From positions 620,001-684,000 of the forward strand of contig NZ_CP150951.2 in NCBI RefSeq assembly GCF_038069655.2: a DNA stretch of 64,000 nt, given 5' to 3'. Position 1 is the stretch's first letter; each line of letters starts with the position of its first letter. Origin of the DNA: Yoonia sp. BS5-3. GTDB lineage: Bacteria > Pseudomonadota > Alphaproteobacteria > Rhodobacterales > Rhodobacteraceae. Positions 24,592 through 34,632 of the stretch are shown here, piece by piece. The translations under genes were made by a program, and so were the position numbers. The notes under the pieces are model-generated. The model did no database searches. It saw nothing but the letters and a program-made list of their open reading frames with translations, and was not told the DNA's origin.

Positions 24592-26736
24592 ATGACGACT
24601 GCTGATGATCTGATCGCAACGGTCCGTACCTACAACCCCTCTTCTAATCAGGCGCTTCTGGCCGATGCGTATTTCTTTGGTGCCGAAATGCACGAAGGCC
24701 AATTTCGCCATTCGGGTGAGCCTTATTTCACCCATCCTGTTGCCGTTGCGGGCATTCTGGCCGAACAGCAGATGGATGACGCCACTATCGTCACGGCCCT
24801 GCTGCACGACACGATTGAGGATACCAAGGCCTCTTTCAGCGTGGTTGAAAAACGCTTTGGCCGCGAGATCGCCGAATTGGTCGATGGCGTCACCAAGCTG
24901 ACCAACCTGCAGTTAACGTCGACCCAGACCAAACAGGCCGAGAACTTCCGCAAGCTGTTCATGGCCACCAGCCGCGATTTGCGTGTGACTTTGGTCAAAC
25001 TGGCCGACCGCTTGCATAACATGCGCACCATCAAATCCATGCGCCCCGAAAAGCAGGCCCAGAAGGCCCGGGAGACCATGGATATCTTTGCCCCATTGGC
25101 TGGCCGCATGGGTATGCAATGGATGCGCGAAGAGCTCGAGGATCTGTCTTTCCGCGTTCTGAACTCTGAGGGCCGCAATTCGATCATCCGCCGCTTCATC
25201 ACCCTCCAGCGTGAGGCGGGAGATGTCGTCCAAAAGATCACCGCTGATATGCGCGTCGAGCTGGAAAAAGCGAGTATCGAAGCAGACGTGATCGGACGTG
25301 CCAAGAAACCCTATTCGATCTGGCGCAAGATGCAGGAAAAAGATCAGGGTTTCAGCCGTCTGTCTGACATTTACGGCTTTCGTGTCATTGTCGCGACTGA
25401 GGCCGATTGTTACCGCGTTCTGGGCGCTATTCACCAACGCTGGCGGGCGGTGCCCGGCCGTTTCAAGGACTACATCAGCCAGCCGAAATCCAATGGCTAC
25501 CGGTCGATCCATACAACCGTGTCCGGCCGTGATGGCAAACGGGTTGAGGTCCAAATTCGCACTCGCGAAATGCATGAGGTGGCCGAAACCGGCGTCGCCG
25601 CCCATTGGTCTTACAAGAATGGCGAACGGGTCGAAAACCGCTTTGCGGTCGACCCCGTCCACTGGATTTCATCCCTAACGGATCGTCTGGACGAGGATCA
25701 GGACCACGAAGAATTTCTCGAGGCCGTCAAGCTAGAGATGTATCAGGATCAGGTCTTTTGCTTTACCCCCAAGGGCGATGTGATCAAGCTGCCGCGCGGG
25801 GCCACCCCGATTGATTTTGCCTACGCGATCCACACCCGCATTGGTGCGGCCTGCGTCGGTGCTAAAGTAGATGGGTTGCGGGTTCCATTGTGGACCCGGC
25901 TGAAAAACGGCCAATCCGTTGAGATCATCACCGCAGAGGGCCAGACCCCCCAAGCGACATGGATTGATATCGCGGTCACGGGCCGCGCCAAAACAGCGAT
26001 CCGCCGATCACTGCGCGAGGAAGATCGCGAGCGATTTGTCAGGCTCGGTCGCGAACTGGCCCGCGTCGCGTTTGAAAATGTTGGCAAACGCAGCACAGAA
26101 AAGGCCCTGCGCACTGCCGCTAAGGCCCTGGCCATCGCCAATGTCGAGGAACTGTTGGCCCGGCTAGGCAGTGCCGAATTGACCGGGCGCGCTGTTGTCC
26201 GCGCCATTTATCCCGAACTTGAGGCAAAGCATGGCGATGAGATCGAAGCCGGGCGCGCTGTTTTGGGCCTTACCCCCGACCAGGTACAACGCCGCGGCAA
26301 TTGCTGCCAGCCCGTTCCTGGTGAGCGGATCGTCGGGATCACCTATCGCGGTCAGGGCGTAATGGTGCACGCGATCGACTGCGCTGCCCTTGTGGATTTC
26401 GAAGATCAGCTTGACCGCTGGGTTGATCTACACTGGCAGGAAGGCACCCATGGCGCCGTCAACACTGTCACATTTGATGCAACGATCACCAATTCTTCGG
26501 GCGTGTTGGGCCGCATTTGTACGCTGATCGGCGAACAGGAAGCCAATATCTCTGACTTGCGCTTCATTGACCGGAAACCGGACTACTTTAGATTGTTGAT
26601 TGATGTGGATTTGCGCGATGCCGAACATCTGCACCGTATCATGACGGCGCTAGAGGCTGAGAGTAACGTTTCATCCGTGCAGCGTCATCGCGATCCCGGT
26701 CTTGTTGGTGCAGAGCGCACAACTTCGGCCAGCTAA
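24592..26736 (+). CDS. rsh: Bifunctional (p)ppGpp synthetase/hydrolase
   Basis: This is the single RelA/SpoT homologue of alphaproteobacteria, controlling the stringent response. The 714-residue product has an HD hydrolase domain (FTHPVAVAGILAE, LLHDTIEDT), a synthetase domain (SDIYGFRVIV, RFKDYISQPKSNGYRSIHT), a TGS domain around residue 400 (FCFTPKGDVIKLP) and a C-terminal ACT domain. The RFKD motif in the synthetase domain is the RXKD form found in bifunctional enzymes. It is 39 bp downstream of rpoZ. Confidence 0.96.
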   Translation: MTTADDLIATVRTYNPSSNQALLADAYFFGAEMHEGQFRHSGEPYFTHPVAVAGILAEQQMDDATIVTALLHDTIEDTKASFSVVEKRFGREIAELVDGVTKLTNLQLTSTQTKQAENFRKLFMATSRDLRVTLVKLADRLHNMRTIKSMRPEKQAQKARETMDIFAPLAGRMGMQWMREELEDLSFRVLNSEGRNSIIRRFITLQREAGDVVQKITADMRVELEKASIEADVIGRAKKPYSIWRKMQEKDQGFSRLSDIYGFRVIVATEADCYRVLGAIHQRWRAVPGRFKDYISQPKSNGYRSIHTTVSGRDGKRVEVQIRTREMHEVAETGVAAHWSYKNGERVENRFAVDPVHWISSLTDRLDEDQDHEEFLEAVKLEMYQDQVFCFTPKGDVIKLPRGATPIDFAYAIHTRIGAACVGAKVDGLRVPLWTRLKNGQSVEIITAEGQTPQATWIDIAVTGRAKTAIRRSLREEDRERFVRLGRELARVAFENVGKRSTEKALRTAAKALAIANVEELLARLGSAELTGRAVVRAIYPELEAKHGDEIEAGRAVLGLTPDQVQRRGNCCQPVPGERIVGITYRGQGVMVHAIDCAALVDFEDQLDRWVDLHWQEGTHGAVNTVTFDATITNSSGVLGRICTLIGEQEANISDLRFIDRKPDYFRLLIDVDLRDAEHLHRIMTALEAESNVSSVQRHRDPGLVGAERTTSAS

Positions 26737-26748
26737 GGAAAAGGTAAA

Positions 26749-27435
26749 GTGGTTTTCAAGCGCAGGGATAGGCGGCCGATCTGGCGGATCGTGGTCGATT
26801 TCATCTATCCGCGCGGCGGTTGGTCCCGGGCCTTTGAATATGTCAAACACCGGCTGCGCCGCTTGCCGGATACACCTGAAAAAATCTCGCGCGGGATTGC
26901 GGCGGGCGTTTTCGTGGCGTTCACCCCATTCTACGGGCTGCATTTCATCCTGGCAGCCCTGCTGGCCCGGCTGATGCGCGGCAATATCCTGGCCGCCTTG
27001 CTGGCCACATTCTTTGGAAATCCTTTGACCTATATCCCGATTGGCGTTGCCTCGCTTGGGACGGGGTATTGGCTGCTGGGCATTCCATTCAATCCCGCCT
27101 TGCTTGGCTTCGGCCGTATCGCGCATCCCAATTACTGCACCCTTGGCTGCCGATTTGGGCACGCTTTTTCGGATATTACCCACAATATCTGGGCCATTTT
27201 CACCCCGGCAAAGGCCCATTGGCGCGGCCTTATCGATTTTTATTGGGACATTTTCTTTCCCTATATGGTGGGCGGGATTATTCCCGGGGTCATCTGCGGC
27301 GGGCTTGCCTATTACCTTTCGGTTCCGGTGATCACCGCTTATCAAAACCGGCGCCGCAAAGCCTTGCAGCAAAAGCTGGACCGACTCACAAAAAAACCAC
27401 CCGCAGAGGATGACGGTCCGGCTGGAACGTCCTAG
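26749..27435 (+). CDS. DUF2062 membrane protein
   Basis: The 228-residue product has the DUF2062 pattern: PEKISRGIAAGVFVAFTPFYGLHF, a second helix with GNPLTYIPIG, and a C-terminal helix YMVGGIIPGVICGGLAYYLS. The function of this family is unknown; members are inner-membrane proteins. A GTG start at 26749 follows AAGGAAAAGG. It lies between rsh and pdxJ in a conserved operon order. Confidence 0.88.
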   Translation: MVFKRRDRRPIWRIVVDFIYPRGGWSRAFEYVKHRLRRLPDTPEKISRGIAAGVFVAFTPFYGLHFILAALLARLMRGNILAALLATFFGNPLTYIPIGVASLGTGYWLLGIPFNPALLGFGRIAHPNYCTLGCRFGHAFSDITHNIWAIFTPAKAHWRGLIDFYWDIFFPYMVGGIIPGVICGGLAYYLSVPVITAYQNRRRKALQQKLDRLTKKPPAEDDGPAGTS

Positions 27436-27459
27436 GCTGATGGGGAAAGGAACCTGCAG

Positions 27460-28206
27460 ATGACAGCGAAGAAACTGCGCCTGGGCGTCAATATCGATCA
27501 CGTAGCAACCGTGCGCAATGCACGCGGCGGTGCGGTGCCCGATCCGGTGCGTGCGGCCATCATGGCGGAAGAGGCCGGTGCCGATGGTATCACCGCCCAT
27601 CTGCGCGAAGACCGCCGCCATATCACCGACGCCGATATCGATGGGTTGATGGCTGCATTGCAAGGTCCGCTGAATTTTGAAATGGCCGCGACACCCGAAA
27701 TGCAGGCAATCGCCCTGCGTCACAAGCCCCATGCCGTTTGCATCGTTCCCGAAAAACGCGAAGAACGCACAACTGAGGGCGGCCTGGAAGTCGCCCGCGA
27801 AGAAAACGCGCTGGCCCATTATATTGCCCCTTTGCGTGATGCCGGTTGCCGCGTGTCGATCTTTATCGCTGCCGACCAGCGTCAGATCGAAGCCGCCCAC
27901 CGGATTGGCGCCGAGGTCATCGAACTGCATACCGGCGCCTATTGCGATGCCCATGCTGAAGGCCGTTTTGACGACCGCGATGCTGAATTGGCCCGCCTCA
28001 CCGATATGGCCGCCTTTGCTGATGATCTGGGCCTTGAAGTTCATGCCGGTCACGGGCTGACCTTTGATTGCGTCAGCCCCATTGCCGCCCTGCCCCAGGT
28101 GGCCGAATTGAATATCGGCCATTTCCTGATTGGCGAGGCCATCTTTCAAGGTCTGGGCCCAGCGATCCAACAGATGCGCACAATCATGGAAGCGGCCCGC
28201 GCGTGA
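27460..28206 (+). CDS. pdxJ: Pyridoxine 5'-phosphate synthase
   Basis: PdxJ condenses 1-deoxy-D-xylulose 5-phosphate with 3-amino-2-oxopropyl phosphate, forming pyridoxine phosphate. The 248-residue TIM barrel begins [19 protein letters not shown] and contains [16 protein letters not shown] and [13 protein letters not shown], all family signatures. The stop codon overlaps the GTG start of the next gene (GTGA). Confidence 0.97.
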   Translation: MTAKKLRLGVNIDHVATVRNARGGAVPDPVRAAIMAEEAGADGITAHLREDRRHITDADIDGLMAALQGPLNFEMAATPEMQAIALRHKPHAVCIVPEKREERTTEGGLEVAREENALAHYIAPLRDAGCRVSIFIAADQRQIEAAHRIGAEVIELHTGAYCDAHAEGRFDDRDAELARLTDMAAFADDLGLEVHAGHGLTFDCVSPIAALPQVAELNIGHFLIGEAIFQGLGPAIQQMRTIMEAARA

Positions 28207-28511
28207 TCCGGCATGTTGTTTTGCTGGATCTCAAGGCCGGTCATGATGCACCAGAACTTGTGTCAGTTATGCAGGGTCTGGCTGAGTTGTCGCGCGATCT
28301 GGAGGGGCTGACGGGTTTTGATCACGGTCCCAACCGCGACTTTGAACAAAAGTCGGCCAATTTTGGTTATGGGTTTATCTGCACCTTCACCGATCACGCA
28401 GCATTACAACGCTACGCGGGCGATACACGTCACCAGGCACTTGGCGCGCGGCTGGTTGCATTGTGCAAGGGCGGCGCAGATGGTATCTTTGTGGCGGATA
28501 TTGAAATCTGA
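28203..28511 (+). CDS. Dabb (stress-responsive A/B barrel) family protein
   Basis: The 102-residue product has the dimeric alpha-beta barrel pattern: [51 protein letters not shown] start at 28203 overlaps the pdxJ stop codon, implying translational coupling; the ORF could be read further upstream, but that part only shadows pdxJ. Function is unknown. Confidence 0.85.
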   Translation: MIRHVVLLDLKAGHDAPELVSVMQGLAELSRDLEGLTGFDHGPNRDFEQKSANFGYGFICTFTDHAALQRYAGDTRHQALGARLVALCKGGADGIFVADIEI

Positions 28512-28598
28512 TTGATTGGACATTGCGATACGCGTCGCATTGCCCTGTGCGGGTCCGCGCCAAATGCATGGCGCCAAACAAAGTCTAAGGAAAAACGC

Positions 28599-29222
28599 AT
28601 GGAGATGGTCCTTCTTGTTGTTGCTTGGATGGTAGGCGGCGGTAGCCCGGGGCCTGCGACATTGGCCATTGCAGGAACTGCGATGCAACGTGGGCGGCCT
28701 GCCGGACTGGCGGTCGCCGGTGGCGTTGTCACCGGGTCTGCGTTTTGGGGCATGGCCGCTGCCTTGGGCATGAGCGCGCTGATGCTGGCCCATGCATGGC
28801 TGTTTACATCCCTGCGTTATGTCGGCGCCGTTTTCCTGCTTTATCTGGCGTATAAAGCGCTGCGGGCGGCCCTTAAACCCGGCGCGACAGTCCCTGTCGC
28901 CGCTATTGGCGCCACCCGGTTGCGGCAATTATGGTTGAAAGGCACGCTGATACATTTGACCAATCCCAAGGCTATTCTGGGTTGGGGGGCCGTTTTTGCG
29001 GTCGCGGTTCCACCATCCGCACCGCCCGCCCAGATTTGGCAAACATTTAGTGTGTTGATCACTGCATCAAGCATTGTCTTTTTTGGCTATGGTTTTTTGT
29101 TTTCATCTGACCACATGATCCGCGCATATGTACGTGCCCGCAGATGGTTTGAGGCCACGTTTGGCCTGTTATTCGGCGCCGCTGGTATGGCGCTGTTATT
29201 CACAAGAGGACAGACATCTTGA
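28599..29222 (+). CDS. LysE/RhtB family exporter
   Basis: The 207-residue product has the LysE-type layout with six hydrophobic segments and the N-terminal signature GGGSPGPATLAIAGTAMQRG. It likely exports an amino acid or related small molecule through the inner membrane. Start ATG 28599 follows AAGGAAAAACGC. It is one of three LysE-superfamily genes in the window, and its stop overlaps the start of the following frameshifted gene. Confidence 0.88.
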   Translation: MEMVLLVVAWMVGGGSPGPATLAIAGTAMQRGRPAGLAVAGGVVTGSAFWGMAAALGMSALMLAHAWLFTSLRYVGAVFLLYLAYKALRAALKPGATVPVAAIGATRLRQLWLKGTLIHLTNPKAILGWGAVFAVAVPPSAPPAQIWQTFSVLITASSIVFFGYGFLFSSDHMIRAYVRARRWFEATFGLLFGAAGMALLFTRGQTS

Positions 29223-29691
29223 CCAATTCGGGGCGACGCAGCTTTGCTGTGTTATTGGCATATCTGACCGCGATGACCCCAGCCGCAGCGCAGGAAGCGA
29301 TCCCCTGCGATTGGCAGGCCTCGGCCCAACACCTGGTCGAACCTTGGGAAGAAAACAGCCGCACCTTTGCCAATGGCGATGTGCGGGTCGCGGCATTGGA
29401 TACAATCGAGCCCGCCGCCGGCTTTGCGTATCTGATGGTTCTCTCCCCCCGTTTGATGATCTGGGATCGCGCCAATGTGCCGTCATCGGGCATACCGGTG
29501 GGGCTGGCTTTGCAGGCATGACCTTTGCCGATTTGCAGGCTGATTATGATCCAGCACGCGGATTGATTCTGACCCTTCCTGTCAATGTCTTTGATCCCGA
29601 TAACGGGCAGTTTCCACAAAGATCCCTTACGGTTGTCATCAACCAAGCCAGTGGCGAAATTCAACCCAGCCTCGGGGCGTTTCGCCCATGA
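29219..29691 (+). pseudogene. Small exported protein gene, frameshifted in a C6 run
   Basis: Reading from TTG 29219 gives a signal peptide and EAIPCDWQASAQHLVEPWEENS... up to VLSP, then leaves frame. A second frame continues PFDDLGSRQCAVIGHTGG...[31 protein letters not shown] and stops at 29691, overlapping the acpS start codon. Adding one C to the six-C run at 29445-29450 joins both into one ~156-residue protein resembling a conserved Rhodobacterales protein of unknown function. The break may be real, a sequencing error, or corrected by slippage on the C run. Confidence 0.75.
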
Positions 29692-30089
29692 TCCTAGGCG
29701 TTGGCACTGATTTGGCCAATATCGAACGGATTGCAGGCACGCTGGATCGGTTTGGTGATCGGTTTCGCAACCGCGTTTTCACCGAAGTTGAACAGGCCAA
29801 GGCCAACAGACGCAAGGACGTGGCCGGAACCTATGCCAAACGCTGGGCCGCAAAAGAGGCATGTTCAAAGGCGCTTGGGACCGGTCTGGCCATGGGTATT
29901 TCCTGGAAAGACATGTCTGTGTCCAATATGTCCACTGGCCAGCCGATCATGCATGTGACCGGATGGGCCAAAGATCGTCTTGATCAGATGACCCCGCCGG
30001 GGCATGAGGCCGTTATTCACGTGACTTTGACCGATGATCACCCATGGGCACAGGCCTTTGTGGTGATCGAGGCGCGCCCCATCGCTTGA
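29688..30089 (+). CDS. acpS: Holo-[acyl-carrier-protein] synthase
   Basis: AcpS attaches 4'-phosphopantetheine from CoA to the serine of acyl carrier protein. The 133-residue product starts [15 protein letters not shown] (metal-binding Asp8) and has FTEVEQAKA and [15 protein letters not shown], the family signatures. The ATG overlaps the stop codon of the preceding broken gene. Confidence 0.96.
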   Translation: MILGVGTDLANIERIAGTLDRFGDRFRNRVFTEVEQAKANRRKDVAGTYAKRWAAKEACSKALGTGLAMGISWKDMSVSNMSTGQPIMHVTGWAKDRLDQMTPPGHEAVIHVTLTDDHPWAQAFVVIEARPIA

Positions 30090-30141
30090 CAGAACCTGCG
30101 CGCCGCCGCATGTAGCCATTCAACAAACAAAGGATCAGGCA

Positions 30142-30990
30142 ATGGCCGAAGAAACTGAGCCCGAGAAAACAGGGATTGTTGGCGGGATTGTCGAAACCGT
30201 CAAAACGATCTTCTGGGCGTTGGTCATCGCCGGCGTGTTCCGGACGATCTTTTTTCAGCCCTTCTGGATCCCATCAGGGTCGATGAAAGACACGCTGCTG
30301 ATTGGCGATTTTCTGTTCGTCAATAAAATGGCTTATGGCTATTCCTACGCATCCTGCCCCTCAATCCGTATTCCACAGATCGGTGTTGACCTGGGCGCAG
30401 ATGACTTTTGCGGCTGGTTTGAAGATTATGAAGACCGGCTCTTTGGTGCGGACCCCGAGCGGGGCGATATTGTTGTATTCCGTCACCCGGTCACCGGGCA
30501 GGATTTCATCAAGCGTCTGATCGGGATCCCCGGCGACCGCATCCAGATGCAAGACGGGCTGCTTTACATCAATGATGAACCTGTTGAGGTTGCCGATGTC
30601 GAACCGTTTGTCGAAACCTTTGAACTGCAAGGGCCGCTGCGCGCCCAGCCGCAATGCAACACGACAACCGGGATCGGCGCCGATTGCGTCAAGGAACGCC
30701 AGATCGAAATATTGCCCAACGGGGTATCGCATTCGATCTTGAACATCCGCACACAGCGCACCGACAATACCGGCGTTTTCACTGTCCCCGCCGATCAATT
30801 CTTTTTCATGGGTGACAACCGCGACAATTCCAACGATAGCCGCGTCTCGCAACGCAGTGGCGGCGTTGGCTTTGTGGACCGCAAGGATCTGATTGGCCGC
30901 GCAGACCGCGTGATTTTGTCATCAGCGGGCCGTTCAATGTTCGCCTTCTGGACCTGGCGAAGTGACCGTTTTTTCAAGGCGCTCGATTGA
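30142..30990 (+). CDS. lepB: Signal peptidase I
   Basis: LepB cleaves signal peptides of exported proteins at the outer face of the inner membrane. The 282-residue product has an N-terminal membrane helix (residues 20-38), catalytic Ser47 in [10 protein letters not shown], catalytic Lys124 in [14 protein letters not shown] and the C-terminal [11 protein letters not shown] box. Start ATG 30142 is preceded by AAAGGATCAGGCA. Its stop overlaps the TTG start of rnc. Confidence 0.96.
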   Translation: MAEETEPEKTGIVGGIVETVKTIFWALVIAGVFRTIFFQPFWIPSGSMKDTLLIGDFLFVNKMAYGYSYASCPSIRIPQIGVDLGADDFCGWFEDYEDRLFGADPERGDIVVFRHPVTGQDFIKRLIGIPGDRIQMQDGLLYINDEPVEVADVEPFVETFELQGPLRAQPQCNTTTGIGADCVKERQIEILPNGVSHSILNIRTQRTDNTGVFTVPADQFFFMGDNRDNSNDSRVSQRSGGVGFVDRKDLIGRADRVILSSAGRSMFAFWTWRSDRFFKALD

Positions 30991-31667
30991 AGCTCTCAGG
31001 CGAACTGAAAGCCTTTTCCGGGCGTTTGGGCCATACATTTCTGCAGCCCGAACTGTTGGTGCGCGCGGTGACGCATTCTTCGATGGTCAGCCCGCACCGG
31101 GACGACAATCAGCGTCTTGAGTTCTTAGGTGATCGCGTGCTCGGCCTTGTCATGGCCGAAGCGTTGCTGAAAGCCGATCCGAACGCCCCCGAAGGCCAGC
31201 TGGCCCCGCGTTACAACGCCCTTGTCCGCCGCGAGGCCTGCGCCGATGTCGCCCGCCAGATTGATCTGGGTGCCGTTCTGAAACTGGGCCGGTCTGAAAT
31301 GAAATCCGGTGGCCGCCGTAAAGAGGCATTATTGGCCGATGCGATGGAGGCTGTGATCGCGGCAATCTACGAAGATGGCGGTTTTGATCCAGCCCGCCGC
31401 GCTATTTTGCGTCTTTGGGGAGACCGGATCAATAATGTGGCTGCCGATGCCCGCGATGCCAAAACATCGTTGCAGGAATGGGCCCAGGCCCGGGGCGAAG
31501 TCCCGCCGCAATACGTTGAAATCAACCGCACTGGGCCGGATCATCAACCTGTTTTCACCATCGAAGTACGCCTGGCCTCTGGCCCGTCCGAACAAGCCAC
31601 TGCGGGCTCAAAGCGGCAGGCTGAACAGGCCGCCGCATCCGCATTGCTTGAGAAAGTAAACCCATGA
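30987..31667 (+). CDS. rnc: Ribonuclease III
   Basis: RNase III cleaves double-stranded RNA, including rRNA precursors. The 226-residue product has the catalytic signature [13 protein letters not shown] (about residues 37-49), the second acidic site in [14 protein letters not shown], and a C-terminal dsRNA-binding domain ([18 protein letters not shown]...[16 protein letters not shown]). TTG 30987 overlaps the lepB stop, and the rnc stop overlaps the era ATG, so lepB-rnc-era are translationally coupled. Confidence 0.96.
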   Translation: MKLSGELKAFSGRLGHTFLQPELLVRAVTHSSMVSPHRDDNQRLEFLGDRVLGLVMAEALLKADPNAPEGQLAPRYNALVRREACADVARQIDLGAVLKLGRSEMKSGGRRKEALLADAMEAVIAAIYEDGGFDPARRAILRLWGDRINNVAADARDAKTSLQEWAQARGEVPPQYVEINRTGPDHQPVFTIEVRLASGPSEQATAGSKRQAEQAAASALLEKVNP

Positions 31668-32581
31668 CAGATACTGCAACCAAAGCCGGCTTTGTTGCCC
31701 TGATCGGCGAGCCGAATGCAGGCAAATCGACACTGCTGAACCGTATGGTCGGCGCGAAAGTGTCCATCGTGACCCATAAGGTGCAAACCACACGCGCGCG
31801 CATTCGCGGTGTGGCGATGGATGGCAACGCCCAGCTGATTTTTGTCGACACCCCGGGCCTTTTCAAACCGCGCCGCCGGTTAGACCGGGCCATGGTGGCG
31901 GCCGCCTGGGGCGGCGCCGCCGATGCTGATGTCATTGTCCTGATGATTGAGGCCCATCGCGGCATGACAGATGGCGTCAAAGCGATCCTTGAAACATTGG
32001 ATGAACGTGCAGGCAAATCGCCCGTGGCCCTGGCGATCAACAAGATCGACAAGGTCAAATCAGAGGTCCTTTTGGCCCTGACCAAGGACATGAATGATGC
32101 CTATCCCTTTGCCGAAACCTTTATGATCTCGGCCGAACGGGGTCATGGCTGCGACGCGCTGCGCAGATGGTTGACCCAACAAGTCCCTGCAGGCCCGTTT
32201 CTTTACCCCGAGGACCAGATCGCAGATCTGCCCATGCGCATGATCGCCGCTGAGATTACCCGTGAAAAGCTGACCCTCCGCCTGCATCAAGAACTGCCCT
32301 ATGAGCTGACGGTTGAAACCGAAAGCTGGGAAGAACGCAAAGATGGCGCGGCCCGGATCGACCAGCTGATCTATGTGGCCCGTGACGGCCATAAGGGCAT
32401 CGTGTTGGGCAAGGGTGGTGAAACCGTCAAAGCCATCAGTCAAGCGGCCCGGTTGGAACTGGAAGAATTCCTGGGCCGTCGCGTACATCTTTTTGTGAAG
32501 GTCAAAGTCCGTCCGAATTGGCTGGAAGAATCCGAGCGTTATTCGGAAATGGGGCTGGATTTCAAAGATGGTAACGCCTAG
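31664..32581 (+). CDS. era: GTPase Era
   Basis: Era binds the 3' end of 16S rRNA and assists 30S assembly. The 305-residue product has G1 [13 protein letters not shown]3 DTPGLF, G4 NKID, and a C-terminal KH domain ([18 protein letters not shown]). The start overlaps the rnc stop (ATGA). Confidence 0.97.
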   Translation: MTDTATKAGFVALIGEPNAGKSTLLNRMVGAKVSIVTHKVQTTRARIRGVAMDGNAQLIFVDTPGLFKPRRRLDRAMVAAAWGGAADADVIVLMIEAHRGMTDGVKAILETLDERAGKSPVALAINKIDKVKSEVLLALTKDMNDAYPFAETFMISAERGHGCDALRRWLTQQVPAGPFLYPEDQIADLPMRMIAAEITREKLTLRLHQELPYELTVETESWEERKDGAARIDQLIYVARDGHKGIVLGKGGETVKAISQAARLELEEFLGRRVHLFVKVKVRPNWLEESERYSEMGLDFKDGNA

Positions 32582-32594
32582 CGACATGTGCTGC

Positions 32595-32664
32595 GCCGTC
32601 CCGGGCTTGACCCGGGACCTCCAACACCGCCTCGGTCGAGGTCCCGGGTCAAGCCCGGGACGGC
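32595..32664. repeat. 27-bp perfect inverted repeat between era and the DUF1491 gene
   Basis: Arms at 32595-32621 and 32638-32664 are perfectly complementary (core TCCCGGGCTTGACCCGGGAC) around a 16-nt loop. Similar GGTCCCGGGTCAAGCCCGGGA-type palindromes are scattered through many alphaproteobacterial genomes. No T-tract follows. Inside an operon it could form a strong mRNA hairpin that affects stability. Confidence 0.85.
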
Positions 32665-32671
32665 CGCACCC

Positions 32672-32998
32672 ATGAAACTGACCGCCGACATATGGGTGTC
32701 GGCCTATCTGACTCGGCTTCGATTACAAGATATTCCCGCGTTTGTTGTGCGCCGGGGTGACGGGACGGCGGGCGCGGTGCTGGTCAAGCTCAATACCCTG
32801 GATGGCGAGGCTGTTTGTTATCAACGCAGCTTTGATTTGATGTCAGGAGAACGGGTTTGGGTCGTTTTGGCCGAAGGTGCCGAGACGGATGTGGATGCAT
32901 CTATTGCCAAACAATCCGGCTTTGACCCTGACCTTTGGGTCATCGAGGTCGAGGATCGCCAGGGCCGTCATTTGTTGGATGAACCCGGACTTGAATAA
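32672..32998 (+). CDS. DUF1491 family protein
   Basis: The 108-residue product starts [19 protein letters not shown] and matches the small DUF1491 family, which in alphaproteobacteria lies next to era and recO ([26 protein letters not shown]-like segment, [22 protein letters not shown]). Function unknown. The start codon lies 8 bp beyond the inverted repeat. Confidence 0.85.
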   Translation: MKLTADIWVSAYLTRLRLQDIPAFVVRRGDGTAGAVLVKLNTLDGEAVCYQRSFDLMSGERVWVVLAEGAETDVDASIAKQSGFDPDLWVIEVEDRQGRHLLDEPGLE

Positions 32999-33078
32999 CT
33001 TTTATGCGCTCTGCGCGGGGGAGTCCGGTCTTCCATCCAGCATTGCCTTTCCGCCTTATTCCTGACGATACTGGCTTT

Positions 33079-33804
33079 ATGATTGAATGGCGTGATGAAG
33101 GGGCGATCTTGGCCACCCGCCCCTTTGGGGAAAGCGCGGCGATTGTCGAGCTGTTCAGCGCGGCGCATGGTCGCCATGCTGGCGTTGTTCGCGGCGGCGC
33201 CAGCCGCAAGGCCGCCCCCAATCTACAACCTGGCACACAGGTCGCAGCCGTTTGGAAGGCACGGTTAGACGATCATCTGGGCGCGTTCACATTGGAACCC
33301 TTACGAAGCCGCGCGGCCATTGCCATGTCAGATCGGCTTGCCTTGGCCGGGTTGAATGCCGTCTGCGGCTTGTTGGCTCATGTGCTGCCAGAACGCGCGC
33401 CTTATCCAGCTTTCTACGAACGCACGATGGGTCTGTTGGATCTTTTGGGCCAATCTGAGGTCTGGCCGCTGGCCTATTTGCGTTGGGAACAGGCCCTGCT
33501 GGAAGAAATGGGATTTGGTTTGGATCTCAGCGGCTGTGCGGTGCGCGGCGTGAATGAGGATCTTGCCTATGTCTCACCCAAATCCGGACGGGCCGTCAGC
33601 CGATCAGGCGCCGGCGAATGGGCGGACCGGCTGCTTCCTTTGCCCCCGGTTCTTACCGGGATGGGTGATGCCTCAAATTCAGAGATTATTGCCGCCCTTG
33701 GCACCACGGGTTTCTTTATCGAGCATCGCTTGGTCAAGAGCCTGGGCGACCGTCCTGTGCCGCCGGCGCGGGACAGATTGCTGCATGCGATCGCACGATT
33801 ATGA
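33079..33804 (+). CDS. recO: DNA repair protein RecO
   Basis: RecO helps load RecA on SSB-coated DNA in the RecFOR pathway. The 241-residue product has the OB-fold start [27 protein letters not shown], then [14 protein letters not shown] and the helical C-terminal part ([24 protein letters not shown]). Start ATG 33079 opens the conserved OB fold; an upstream in-frame ATG (33004) is not favoured. Confidence 0.93.
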   Translation: MIEWRDEGAILATRPFGESAAIVELFSAAHGRHAGVVRGGASRKAAPNLQPGTQVAAVWKARLDDHLGAFTLEPLRSRAAIAMSDRLALAGLNAVCGLLAHVLPERAPYPAFYERTMGLLDLLGQSEVWPLAYLRWEQALLEEMGFGLDLSGCAVRGVNEDLAYVSPKSGRAVSRSGAGEWADRLLPLPPVLTGMGDASNSEIIAALGTTGFFIEHRLVKSLGDRPVPPARDRLLHAIARL

Positions 33805-33857
33805 TCGGCCGCCGCTATTGAACTATCAACCAAGGCAAAACGGGCTTAAGAAAACGC

Positions 33858-34628
33858 ATGGCTGATAGTTTTTCCCTTTTGCCCCCTGCCCTTTTGATTT
33901 TTGCATTTTGCGTCACATTCATCGGCGGCTTTGTGAAAGGCGCTGTTGGTTTTGCGATGCCGCTGATCATGATTTCCGGTATGGGTATTTTGATTGAGCC
34001 GCAGCTGGTCGTAGCTTGCATCGTTCTGCCGATTCTTTTGGGCAACGGGCTGCAAGTTCTGCGATCGGGGCTCGCCCCCGCCAGGCAGGCCATACGCGAT
34101 CATTGGCGCTATATTTCGCTGGTTTGCATCATGATTCTGATTTCGGCCCAGTTTCTGACCAGCATCCCGACAAATGGTATGTTCGTCGTCCTTGGTGTGC
34201 CTGTCGTGGGCCTTTGTGCCGTGCAGTTAGCGGGATGGCGGCCGTCCATATCCGCAAGTTGGCGCCGCCCGTTTGAATGGATGGCGGGCACGTTGTCCGG
34301 TATCTTGGGCGGGCTGGCAGGCACATGGGGACCACCAACGGTGTTATACCTGCTCGCATTGGACACGCCGCGAGATCGGCAAATGTCGATCCAAGGGGTA
34401 ATCTATGGTCTGGGTTCGGTCATGTTGCTGCTGGGCCATCTAAAATCGGGCGTTCTGAATGGGCAAACCTGGCCCCTGTCGGCGGCAATGGTTGTCCCGG
34501 CGATGCTGGGGATGTGGCTTGGGTTCAAATTGGGGGACCGGTTTGATCAGGACAAGTTTCGCCGCGCCACTTTATGGGTTTTAATCATCGCCGGTCTCAA
34601 TCTGATCCGGCGCGGGCTAATGGGCTGA
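33858..34628 (+). CDS. TauE/SafE family membrane exporter
   Basis: The 256-residue product has two repeats of membrane helices with the family's FCVTFIGGFVKGAVGFAMP and AGTLSGILGGLAGTWGPPTV motifs. Members export sulfite, sulfoacetate or related anions. It ends close to the DUF3859 gene on the other strand (4-bp gap). No sulfonate degradation genes are nearby, so the substrate is open. Confidence 0.87.
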   Translation: MADSFSLLPPALLIFAFCVTFIGGFVKGAVGFAMPLIMISGMGILIEPQLVVACIVLPILLGNGLQVLRSGLAPARQAIRDHWRYISLVCIMILISAQFLTSIPTNGMFVVLGVPVVGLCAVQLAGWRPSISASWRRPFEWMAGTLSGILGGLAGTWGPPTVLYLLALDTPRDRQMSIQGVIYGLGSVMLLLGHLKSGVLNGQTWPLSAAMVVPAMLGMWLGFKLGDRFDQDKFRRATLWVLIIAGLNLIRRGLMG

Positions 34629-34632
34629 CGCG

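Noticed and set aside
26671-28170. 499-residue minus-strand ORF over the DUF2062 and pdxJ genes
   Set aside because: Both plus-strand genes are well supported and the ORF has no domain or ribosome site; the length is due to high GC.
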